Part shown: positions 16,036 through 23,778 of the stretch, piece after piece
How positions within the stretch are numbered: position 1 is the stretch's first letter
How the letters are laid out: each line of letters begins with the position of its first letter
Origin: Paenibacillus soyae
GTDB taxonomy: Bacteria; Bacillota; Bacilli; Paenibacillales; Paenibacillaceae
Direction: 5' to 3'
Assembly (NCBI RefSeq): GCF_024623455.1
Contig: NZ_JANIPJ010000023.1
Location: forward strand, 42,702-106,701
DNA: 64,000 nt
Notes under the pieces: model-generated
What the model was told of the DNA's origin: nothing
Databases searched by the model: none
Seen by the model: the letters and a program-made list of their open reading frames with translations, nothing else
Position numbers and translations under genes: made by a program

Positions 16036-16240
16036 ACTAACAGAACTCACAGACGGTATTTGCTAGATTTTGTGCAGTTTGAGGCTCATGACGGAACTGA
16101 GCGACGCTATTTCCATCATTTTGAAGGTGGTTAAGGGCCATTCGGACGGATAAGAGCTATCAGTTCCGTAAGAATTCATAAATGCGATTTTTAGCGCAAA
16201 TAGGATCTGTGGGTTCCGTTAGCAACGGAAATCTTCGGTG
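16036..16240. repeat. Array B: four degenerate copies (two direct, two inverted), about 51-bp spacing
   Basis: GAACT in the core CGGAACTGAGCGACGCTATTT occurs at 16043 and 16094 (51 bp apart), and as reverse complements at 16162 and 16212 (50 bp apart). The copies share the pattern C-R-GAAC-Y...TATTT. The two pairs face each other, giving an inverted-repeat block. It lies in the 550-bp gap before the petrobactin operon. The rest of the gap holds the terminator and the Fur-regulated promoter. Confidence 0.65.
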
Positions 16241-16364
16241 AGATGGTCAATTCGCGTAAGATCAATAATTTCGGTCTATTTTATTTTCACTTCACATTGT
16301 GGTTGGCGAAAATAATCCATGACGGAGGGCAAATTCGTCTATGTATCGCTTCGTAAGCTGCCTC

Positions 16365-16392
16365 TATAATATTGATATTGATTATCATTATT
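16365..16392 (+). promoter_or_regulatory. Promoter -10 and Fur box of the petrobactin operon
   Basis: TATAAT at 16365-16370 is followed at once by GATATTGATTATCATTATT (16374-16392), which agrees with the 19-bp Fur consensus at 17 positions. It is 23 bases before the asbA start and leaves room for GGAGGG. Iron repression by Fur is the direct reading. Confidence 0.88.
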
Positions 16393-16415
16393 AATAATTT
16401 GGAGGGAATACGACA

Positions 16416-18290
16416 TTGTTGAATGCGAAGCAGATGGCGGAGCAAGCCTCCGTCACCGCCTTCCTGAATTGTTACCTGCGGGAAACGGGGGCGGGCGTCT
16501 GGCGGGAAGCGGGAGCCGGCAACCGGCGAAGCGGCACCGCGGAGCTGAAGCTGCTCCTGCCGTCGCAGGGCTTGACGATCATCGCCGGCGCGGCTTACCG
16601 GTCGCCGACGGGCAGACATCAATTCCGGCTGCCCACGTATCGGCAGGATGCCGGATCCAAGCTGCCTGTTCCGATTCCCGTTACGACCCTGTTCTCGCTG
16701 CTCATTCAAGAGCTCTGCGCGGAGCAAGGGGAGGGGGCGGAGGCGGTCGAGCTGCTGCTGCGCGCCCTGCAAAGCTGCAGATTGCTTGAATCCTTTATAG
16801 CCGTGCGCGCGGGAGACGCGCAGGAGCTTTACAACCCCAAGCTTACGTTTCTCGAGTCCGAGCAGTCCCTTGTATTCGGCCATACGTTCCATCCTACGCC
16901 GAAGAGCCGGCAAGGATTCCCGGAATGGAGACAGGGACGCTATTCCCCCGAAACGAAAGGCAGCTTCAAGCTGCATTATTTCGCGGTTCACGTCAGCCTG
17001 CTGAGGCAGGGCTCCGAGTCGAAGTTGCAGGCTTCGGACATTACGCGGAGCGAATGTCTGGCCGGCATGGCGGAAGCGGGAGATCGTCTTCCGGCCGATG
17101 CGGCCGCTTATATCCGCGACGAATCGTTTGCGCTCGTCCCGGTTCACCCGATACAGGCGGAGGAGCTCATGCACGGCGAGCGCGTGCAGTCCTGGCTCCG
17201 GGATGGCAAGCTCATATCGCTAGGCCCGATCGGGCTGCCCTTCTTCCCCACTTCATCCATTCGCACCGTCTATCATCCCCAGTCAGACTACATGTACAAG
17301 TTCTCGCTGCCGGTCAAAATTACGAATTCGATGCGTTTGAATCGAACGCATGAGCTGGAGGGGGCGCTTGAGGCCGCCAGACTGGCCGCCGCAATCGAGC
17401 CTTGGCTGGGAGGAAGCTTTCCGCGATTCCGGATCATTAGGGATCTCGCTTACGCTACGATAGGGGAAACGGCGAACGAGGAATCGGGCTTCGAGCTGAT
17501 CATTCGGGAGAATCCGTTCAAGGGCGAGAGCAGCCGCGGCGTGGCGCTCATGGCGTCTTTCACGCAGGAGGCGATACCCGCCGCGGAAGCTGCGCCGCTG
17601 CTCGCGAACGTCATCCGGCAATTGGCGGAACGGGAGAGGCGGCAGGCCGCCCAGATCAGCGTCGACTGGTTCCGGGCTTATCTGGCGATCTCTTTGCGGC
17701 CGCTGGCCGCGATGTACGCGGAGCACGGCATCGTCCTGGAGGCGCATCTGCAGAATTGCCTGCTCCGGTTAGACGAGGCCGGTTACCCGGAGCTGTTCTA
17801 CTACAGGGACAGCCAAGGCTATTATTACGCCCGATCGAGGGCTGGCCAGCTGGAGACGCTTGTTCCCGGCCTTGCTTCAGGCGGCAACGTATACGACGAC
17901 GAGCTGGCGGAGGAGCGATTCGGTTATTACCTGCTCGTGAACCATTTGTTCGGACTCATCCAATCGTTTGGGTTATTCGGCTTAGCCGACGAGCGGGTGC
18001 TGCTTCTCGAGCTGCGCGCGGAGCTCGAGCTGCTGGCACGGACTTATGGGGAGCGGGGCGCGCTATTCGAGAAGTGGATAACGTGCCGCAAGCTGCGGAT
18101 CAAAGCGAATTTGCTGACGAGGCTGCGCGACGTGGATGAGCTGGAAGCCGACCTCGAGCAAGCGGTATACGCGGAGATGGCCAATCCGCTTAGCGAGGCG
18201 GTACCCAGCAAGGAGCTGATCCGCAAGGCGAAGCGGGTTACGGCAAGATGGAGAAGAGAGGAGCCGGTCGTACATACCTTGCAAGCATAG
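16416..18290 (+). CDS. asbA: NIS siderophore synthetase, AsbA-like (petrobactin)
   Basis: The 624-residue protein is of the IucA/IucC family, ATP-dependent synthetases that join citrate to amines. Family landmarks are GHTFHPTPKSRQGF (ATP-binding), VPVHPIQ, LPVKITNSMRLNR and, near the end, AHLQNCLLRLDEAGYPELFYY. In petrobactin synthesis AsbA joins citrate to spermidine. Assignment as AsbA rather than a general IucA rests on gene order: a second NIS synthetase, an AMP ligase, an ACP, an AsbE-like protein and a 3-dehydroshikimate dehydratase follow. TTG start at 16416 after GGAGGG, with another TTG directly after it. First gene behind the Fur box. Confidence 0.92.
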   Translation: MLNAKQMAEQASVTAFLNCYLRETGAGVWREAGAGNRRSGTAELKLLLPSQGLTIIAGAAYRSPTGRHQFRLPTYRQDAGSKLPVPIPVTTLFSLLIQELCAEQGEGAEAVELLLRALQSCRLLESFIAVRAGDAQELYNPKLTFLESEQSLVFGHTFHPTPKSRQGFPEWRQGRYSPETKGSFKLHYFAVHVSLLRQGSESKLQASDITRSECLAGMAEAGDRLPADAAAYIRDESFALVPVHPIQAEELMHGERVQSWLRDGKLISLGPIGLPFFPTSSIRTVYHPQSDYMYKFSLPVKITNSMRLNRTHELEGALEAARLAAAIEPWLGGSFPRFRIIRDLAYATIGETANEESGFELIIRENPFKGESSRGVALMASFTQEAIPAAEAAPLLANVIRQLAERERRQAAQISVDWFRAYLAISLRPLAAMYAEHGIVLEAHLQNCLLRLDEAGYPELFYYRDSQGYYYARSRAGQLETLVPGLASGGNVYDDELAEERFGYYLLVNHLFGLIQSFGLFGLADERVLLLELRAELELLARTYGERGALFEKWITCRKLRIKANLLTRLRDVDELEADLEQAVYAEMANPLSEAVPSKELIRKAKRVTARWRREEPVVHTLQA

Positions 18291-18303
18291 GAGATTTCGG
18301 AGA

Positions 18304-20160
18304 ATGGAGGATGGGATTATAGCACGGGATAGCTTGATTAAGAAGAAGGAGAGCGCCGAACCGGGGACCGGGACGACGGCCGCGCGAAGGAAAGTGTTCG
18401 GGAAGCTCGTCGAGGCGCTTGTGCTCGAGGGCGTGCTGACGGCGGACGCGCGGGAAAGCTGTCCGGGCGGCGTCTCCATATATAGATTGGAAGGAATGAA
18501 CCGGCAGGGGAGACCTGTCGAATACGCGTTTGCGGCGAAGCGGCACGCGACGTTCGGCATGCTCCGCGTGATAGAGGGAGCAATCGAGAGGCGCGACGGC
18601 TTGGACAGGCGGGAAGCGGATGATTTAACCCTGTTCTTGGAGGAGACGGTCGCATCGGCGTATCCCGAGCATCCGATTCTGGCAACCTTCGCGGAAGAGC
18701 TCGAGGAGACGGTAAGGAAGGATGCGCAGTACGGGGGAAATAGCGGCGGGCAGGCTCGCACGGCGGACTACGAAACAGCCGATTTGCAGGAGATCGAGGC
18801 CTTATGCACGGACGGTCACCCTTACCATCCCTGCTACAAATCCAGAATCGGCTTCAGCGAGCGGGATAACCGGGCTTTCGGACCCGAATTTCGGCCGAAG
18901 CTTCGCTTGTTCTGGATAGCCGTTCCCCGCGGAGAAGCGATGTGGAGCGCCAGGGGCGAGTCGGATTGGCGCGATTTGGTATGCGGGCATCTGACAACAC
19001 AGGAAATCGAGCGGTTCGATCGGGCGTTAGCGGCTAGGGGATTGAAGCCTGCCGATTATTGCTGCTTGCCGGTCCACCCGTGGCAGTGGGAGCAGCTGTC
19101 GGCCAGAGAGCCTGGCGGCATCCGGGAACGGCTGGTCCCGTTGGGGCAAGGGGAAGCGGCATACGAGCCCCAGCAATCGATTCGCACGCTGAGCGCGAGC
19201 GGTCATGGCGGGGGCGGGCAGCGCCCCGACCTTAAGCTGTCTCTCGGCATCGTCAATACCTCTTCGAGGCGAATTCTGCGCTCTCATTCCGTCGTAGCGG
19301 CGCCCGCGGTGTCGGAATGGCTGCAGGCCATCTTGGCTAAAGACGCCTATCTGTCGCAAGAAGTGCGGCTTATCGTCCTTCACGAGTACGCGGGCATTAC
19401 CGTGCCCTCCGCGCAGGGAGAGCTCGGGGCGATCTGGCGGGAGAACGTGCGGAAGTACCTGGAGCCCGGGGAGGCGGCCATGCCGTTCTCCGCGATTGCT
19501 TCCATGGGCGGGGACGGCCTCCCGATCATCTCGAGGTGGGTGGAGGAGCAGGGCGCGGCGAGTTGGTTCGGGCTGCTGTTTCGCCGCTGCGTCCTGCCCG
19601 TCGTGCATCTTCTGGCCGCGCACGGCATCGTGCTCGAATCCCACGCGCAGAACATGCTGCTCATCCACCGCGGAGGGGTGCCGATCCGAACGGCGCTGCG
19701 GGATTTCCACGAAGGCGTCGAATATTACGCGCCATTTCTGCCGGCCAAGGAGCTTGTGCCGGATTTCGGCAGCATTCATCCGGCTTACGCATCGGGTAGG
19801 CTGGGGGATTTTTTCGAGATGTCCAGACTTGAAGATCTAAGCGAAATGATGATGGATGCGCTGTGGTTTATGAATATCGGCTACATCGTCATGTTCCTAT
19901 CGAGCCGGTTCGCGGTATCGGAGGAAGAATTATGGGATGAGGCGGCGGGCGAGCTGCTTAGGTACAGGGCGGAGTTTCCTCATCTTCAGGAGCGGTTCGA
20001 CGCGCTGCATCTATTCACGCCGGTCTGCCAGATCGAGCCTCTCGTGCAGAAGCGGATGTACGGCGGCACGCGGGTAACCCCCCGGCCGGCTCCCAATCCG
20101 TTATTCGAAGCGAAGATCCGAATCGAAAGCAGGGAGGGACATTTATATGCTAGTCGTTGA
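18304..20160 (+). CDS. asbB: NIS siderophore synthetase, AsbB-like (petrobactin)
   Basis: This is the second IucA/IucC-family enzyme, 618 residues. Landmarks are DGHPYHPCYKSRIGF, LPVHPWQW, LKLSLGIVNTSSRRIL and HGIVLESHAQNMLL. In the petrobactin pathway AsbB performs a second condensation of the citrate-polyamine backbone. It starts 13 bases after asbA and overlaps asbC by 14 bases, so the operon is tightly coupled. Two NIS synthetases in a row are also found in other siderophore operons, so naming depends on asbC-F. Confidence 0.92.
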   Translation: MEDGIIARDSLIKKKESAEPGTGTTAARRKVFGKLVEALVLEGVLTADARESCPGGVSIYRLEGMNRQGRPVEYAFAAKRHATFGMLRVIEGAIERRDGLDRREADDLTLFLEETVASAYPEHPILATFAEELEETVRKDAQYGGNSGGQARTADYETADLQEIEALCTDGHPYHPCYKSRIGFSERDNRAFGPEFRPKLRLFWIAVPRGEAMWSARGESDWRDLVCGHLTTQEIERFDRALAARGLKPADYCCLPVHPWQWEQLSAREPGGIRERLVPLGQGEAAYEPQQSIRTLSASGHGGGGQRPDLKLSLGIVNTSSRRILRSHSVVAAPAVSEWLQAILAKDAYLSQEVRLIVLHEYAGITVPSAQGELGAIWRENVRKYLEPGEAAMPFSAIASMGGDGLPIISRWVEEQGAASWFGLLFRRCVLPVVHLLAAHGIVLESHAQNMLLIHRGGVPIRTALRDFHEGVEYYAPFLPAKELVPDFGSIHPAYASGRLGDFFEMSRLEDLSEMMMDALWFMNIGYIVMFLSSRFAVSEEELWDEAAGELLRYRAEFPHLQERFDALHLFTPVCQIEPLVQKRMYGGTRVTPRPAPNPLFEAKIRIESREGHLYASR

Positions 20161-21406
20161 CCAGGAACGGATTACGGCCGCGCAGCTGCGGGATATGCAA
20201 GACCGATTCGAAGCGCGAGAGCCTTTCGGGAGCGGCTTGCGCGGATTTTATGCCCTTTGCTCGAACGATCCGTTGTTCGTCGTAGCGATCGTCGCCCTTA
20301 TGCGCCGCAGAGGCGATTCCGTTCTTCTCCTGCATGGGGATACGCCGCGCGATACGGCCGTAAGGTTAGCCGTGAAGGCCGGCTGCGCGGGACTGTTCGA
20401 TCAATCGATAGAGGGGTACGCCGCGTTGCCTCCGTCCGGCGATGCCGGTCAAGGGGAACCTCTGATTCCGTCGTTATTCCAGTACAGCTCCGGCACGACG
20501 GGCGAGCCCAAGCTGATCGGCCGGCCATGGGAGGAGATCGGGGCGGAGATCGCGAGCTATAACGAGAGGCTTCGCTCGCGGGGGCTTGCGGGGGAGACGC
20601 CGGTCGTGCTCGCGTCCATCGCGCATTCGTACGGCTTGATCGCCGGCGTGCTGTCAGCCTTCGAGAGGGGCGTTCAGCCCGTCGTATGCGGCACCAAGCA
20701 TCCGATGGCGATCGTCCGCCGCTTGGCGGAGCATCCAAACCATCTGCTGTACGCAGTGCCAGCGCTGCTGCAGGGCCTGATGCCTTTATTCGGGCGAGGC
20801 GGTGCACGTCTTCATGCGGTCGTCTCGTCGGGAGCGCCGATGCCTATCGGTCTCTACGAGCAGCTCCGCCAGACGGGCGCGACGCTTGTGCAGCAATACG
20901 GCTGCACGGAAGCCGGCTGCGTCAGCTTGGCCATCGGCATGGCGTCGCATGACGATCTGGGCGAAGCGCTTGGCCACGCGGAGCTGCATGCAACGGCGGA
21001 CCCTGCGGAGCTGACCGTATCCGCGTTCGGGCGAGGCATCGCGACGGGCGACCTGGGCTGCATGGCGGCTGAGGGCCGGGCGCGATTCCTGGGCCGGATC
21101 GACGACCTCATCAACGTATCGGGCTTGAAGGTGATGCCCGCCGAAGTGGAGGAGGTGCTCGGGCGTTTGCCGGGAATCGCGGAGGCCGTCGTCTATCGCG
21201 GAGCGCATCCGGCCTCGGGCGAAACGGCCGTCGCCATGGTCGTCGCGAAGGAGGGAGCGACGGTTACCTCCGAGCAAGCGCGGGAGTGGTGCCTGCGTCA
21301 TTTGCCGCCGTACAAGGTGCCGTCCGCCGTCCGCGTCGTCGAATTCATTCCGAAGATGCCTTCGGGCAAAATTAGCCGCAAGCTGCTTGCGCAAGGAGGA
21401 GCATGA
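20147..21406 (+). CDS. asbC: 3,4-dihydroxybenzoate-AMP ligase, AsbC-like
   Basis: The 419-residue protein is a short member of the adenylate-forming family. It shows the P-loop YSSGTTGEPKLIG, QQYGCTEAG, TGDLG and the C-terminal lysine motif FIPKMPSGKISRK. AsbC activates 3,4-dihydroxybenzoate and loads it on the carrier AsbD. The substrate is inferred from the neighbouring dehydratase gene asbF, which makes that acid. GGGAGGGACATTTAT precedes the ATG. It overlaps the ends of both asbB and asbD. Confidence 0.92.
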   Translation: MLVVDQERITAAQLRDMQDRFEAREPFGSGLRGFYALCSNDPLFVVAIVALMRRRGDSVLLLHGDTPRDTAVRLAVKAGCAGLFDQSIEGYAALPPSGDAGQGEPLIPSLFQYSSGTTGEPKLIGRPWEEIGAEIASYNERLRSRGLAGETPVVLASIAHSYGLIAGVLSAFERGVQPVVCGTKHPMAIVRRLAEHPNHLLYAVPALLQGLMPLFGRGGARLHAVVSSGAPMPIGLYEQLRQTGATLVQQYGCTEAGCVSLAIGMASHDDLGEALGHAELHATADPAELTVSAFGRGIATGDLGCMAAEGRARFLGRIDDLINVSGLKVMPAEVEEVLGRLPGIAEAVVYRGAHPASGETAVAMVVAKEGATVTSEQAREWCLRHLPPYKVPSAVRVVEFIPKMPSGKISRKLLAQGGA

Positions 21407-21702
21407 TGAGAATGGACAGGGAGTCGCTGCGAAGCGCGCTTCAGCAATTAATGATGAACAAATTCAAGCTGCCGATCGGTGAGCTGGACGACGGGCAGCG
21501 CCTGAACGAGGATCTGGCCGTCGACTCCATCATGATCATCCAGCTGATCGTCTTCCTCGAGGTCGACCTGCGCCTGCAGGTGCCGGATGAACAGGTGGAT
21601 CCGAGAACGTTCGCCACAATCGGGTCTCTGCTGGACTTCATGGAGCAACTCGAGCCTTATCCGGCCGAGTCTGGCGCGGAGACGGCGCTGGAAAGCAGGT
21701 AA
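21403..21702 (+). CDS. asbD: Aryl carrier protein, AsbD-like
   Basis: This is a 99-residue acyl carrier protein with the phosphopantetheine site DLAVDSIMIIQL (Ser42). The ATGs at 21403 and 21406 both lie in frame behind AAGGAGGA; the second has the better spacing. Its ATGA overlaps the asbC stop. It holds 3,4-dihydroxybenzoate as thioester for AsbE. Confidence 0.9.
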   Translation: MMRMDRESLRSALQQLMMNKFKLPIGELDDGQRLNEDLAVDSIMIIQLIVFLEVDLRLQVPDEQVDPRTFATIGSLLDFMEQLEPYPAESGAETALESR

Positions 21703-21708
21703 CGGGGC

Positions 21709-22680
21709 ATGGCGATCAAAGAAGAAGTAAGCATTAAGGTGCATTGCATCGTCAGCTGTCTGTGCGAGGTGCTGCGCGAGAGAAGCGGCATCGACTACCG
21801 GCCCTTCTACATGGGCCTGTGGGACGCGCCGTTCGACGTGACGGAGAGCGGCGAAGTGACCTATTACCAGCACGACCTCGACCATAGCCATTATTACGAA
21901 TGGTTCGAGGATTTGTTCGGCGCGAAGGTGACGGAGTGGTACGACAAGGATTTGCCGGCGGAGAACAACCTGGCGACTATGCTGCGGCTGATCGAGGAGT
22001 GTCCTCCTGACCGCTATGTCATGGCGCAGATCGATATGTCGTTCCTCCCCGAGCGGGACAACAAGTTTCATCAGAAGCCGTTTCCCCACTTCCTGATGCT
22101 GGCCCACACGGAGGATCCGGAGGAATGGGCGATGATCGACCCCGACTTCCGGTGGCGCGGCACCGTTCCGCGGGCGAGAGCGGTCGAGGCCTTCGTCGGC
22201 AATCCGTTCGGAGGCGGATTTTACGTGGACTCGTCGCGGCTTAGGGAGGCGTCGCGGGAGGACGTGAAGCATTATTTTCACACGGTATTCCATTGGGAGA
22301 ACGGCCTGACGGAGAAGCTTAAGGAGCTGATCCGCGCCATGGCGTCGGGGGAGAACGGCTTCTCCATCGGCATGATCGCCGGGGCGGTGAAGCAGCTGCC
22401 CGTGCTGGCCATCCGCAAATACAGCTACGAGCACGCGCTGATGTATTTTATAGATGAAACGGGCTCCGGCGGCGATACGTTCGAGGCTTACGCGGATCTC
22501 GTCGAGGAGCTTGTCCGGGGCTTCCACAACGTGCAGTATCTGGGGATGAAGATGGCGATGACCGGCAGCGCGAAGCTGCTGGAGCAGACGCTCGCCAAGC
22601 TGGAGGAGATGGACGCCCTGGAGCGGCGGATCAAATGCGAGGTGTACCGGCTGTACGGCCTATGGGAGGCGATGCGATGA
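21709..22680 (+). CDS. asbE: Petrobactin condensing protein, AsbE-like
   Basis: The 323-residue protein has no common domain that I can name but fits AsbE in length and place. Marks seen are VHCIVSCLCEVLRERSGIDY, YRPFYMGLWD and PFGGGFYVD. AsbE moves 3,4-dihydroxybenzoate from the carrier AsbD to the amine of the backbone. The start follows the asbD stop by 6 bases; its end overlaps asbF. The assignment rests on operon order plus general resemblance. Confidence 0.85.
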   Translation: MAIKEEVSIKVHCIVSCLCEVLRERSGIDYRPFYMGLWDAPFDVTESGEVTYYQHDLDHSHYYEWFEDLFGAKVTEWYDKDLPAENNLATMLRLIEECPPDRYVMAQIDMSFLPERDNKFHQKPFPHFLMLAHTEDPEEWAMIDPDFRWRGTVPRARAVEAFVGNPFGGGFYVDSSRLREASREDVKHYFHTVFHWENGLTEKLKELIRAMASGENGFSIGMIAGAVKQLPVLAIRKYSYEHALMYFIDETGSGGDTFEAYADLVEELVRGFHNVQYLGMKMAMTGSAKLLEQTLAKLEEMDALERRIKCEVYRLYGLWEAMR

Positions 22681-23516
22681 GAATGTCGTTGTGCACGATT
22701 TCGTTCCGCCACCAGCTCGTATCCTTCGCCGCGATCGTCGATTATATGAAGAAAGAACGATTCGACGGAGTCGAAATGTGGGGCGTCCACGCGATGGGCA
22801 TGTACGAGCAGGACAGGCGGGCTTCGGAGGAGCGGCTGTCGGAGCTGGAGGACGCGGGTATGTCGGTGTCCATGCTGAGCGACTATTTGGACATCGGTTC
22901 GGAGGAGGCGTTCGCGTCGGCGGAGCGGAAATGCGACAAGCTGATTCGCTTGGCGGAATGGCTCGGAACGCGCCGGATCCGAACGTTCGCGGGAGGCGTG
23001 TCCAGCGCCGCGATTGAATCGGCGGAACGGGAGCTCTACACCGAGAGGCTGAGAAAGCTTTGCCGGCGATGCGAAGGGCACGGCATGCAGCTGGTCGTCG
23101 AGACGCATCCAGGCACGCTTGCGGACAGTTTGGATTCGACCCTGACGCTGCTGTCGGACATTGGAGGCCATCGGCTGAAGCTGAACTTCGACGTTCTGCA
23201 TGTCTGGGAATTCGGAGGCGATCTGATGCAGACGCTGCATGTGCTGGAGCCTTGGATCGAGCATTTCCATTTCAAAAATATCGCCTCCCCCAGCCGCGTA
23301 TCGCTGTTCGAGCCGGGCAACATCTATTCGGCCTCGGGCGACCGGGACGGCATGGTGCCGCTGGCGCAAGGATTCCTGGATTACCGGAAGGTGGCCGAGG
23401 AGGCCGCGCGCATCGATTGCTTCGCCTCGCTCGAATGGTTCGGACCTTCCCCCTTCGAGGCGCTGAGCGTTGACGTCGCTTGGCTTCGGAAGCTGAGCTG
23501 GAGCTTCGCTCCATGA
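22677..23516 (+). CDS. asbF: 3-dehydroshikimate dehydratase, AsbF
   Basis: The 279-residue TIM-barrel enzyme of the AP-endonuclease-2/xylose isomerase fold makes 3,4-dihydroxybenzoate from 3-dehydroshikimate. The four metal ligands known for B. anthracis AsbF fall at the same numbers here: Glu142 (VVETHPG), Asp172 (NFDVLH), His198 (FHFKN) and Glu253 (SLEWFG). The ATGA at 22677 overlaps the asbE stop, so the start is well fixed. Last gene of the operon; a terminator follows. Confidence 0.95.
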   Translation: MRMSLCTISFRHQLVSFAAIVDYMKKERFDGVEMWGVHAMGMYEQDRRASEERLSELEDAGMSVSMLSDYLDIGSEEAFASAERKCDKLIRLAEWLGTRRIRTFAGGVSSAAIESAERELYTERLRKLCRRCEGHGMQLVVETHPGTLADSLDSTLTLLSDIGGHRLKLNFDVLHVWEFGGDLMQTLHVLEPWIEHFHFKNIASPSRVSLFEPGNIYSASGDRDGMVPLAQGFLDYRKVAEEAARIDCFASLEWFGPSPFEALSVDVAWLRKLSWSFAP

Positions 23517-23554
23517 TAATTTTGGCTAATCGTGGATAGGATAAAGCTAAAAAC

Positions 23555-23597
23555 AAACCCGCCTGACGGCCGACCCGGTCATTCAGGCGGGTTTTGC
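23555..23597 (+). terminator. Rho-independent terminator of the asb operon
   Basis: AAACCCGCCTGA pairs with TTCAGGCGGGTTT, followed by TTTTG. Confidence 0.88.
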
Positions 23598-23718
23598 CGT
23601 TGAGAATGAATCTCTATAAGGAAAGCCTACGGGTCGGTTCAAAACTTTTTATAGACAGAAAACGACGTATTTCATTGACCATGAAAGGCGGACTGTGGTA
23701 GTTTTAGAGCAGTATAAA

Positions 23719-23735
23719 AACCATAGTGGTATACT
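23719..23735 (+). promoter_or_regulatory. Possible LysR-type site overlapping a cysJ promoter
   Basis: ACCATAGTGGT (23720-23730) is a perfect dyad directly before the -10-like TATACT (23730-23735), and no good -35 is seen. This fits an activator-dependent promoter such as CysL controls at cysJI in B. subtilis. The link to CysL is inferred. Confidence 0.35.
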
Positions 23736-23778
23736 TGGAATTAATATCGAACGAAGATTTGATGCGAGGTGGATGTAG

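Noticed and set aside
23036..23323. Minus-strand frame in asbF with coding look
   Set aside because: AsbF metal ligands are all conserved on the plus strand; the minus frame has no start signal.
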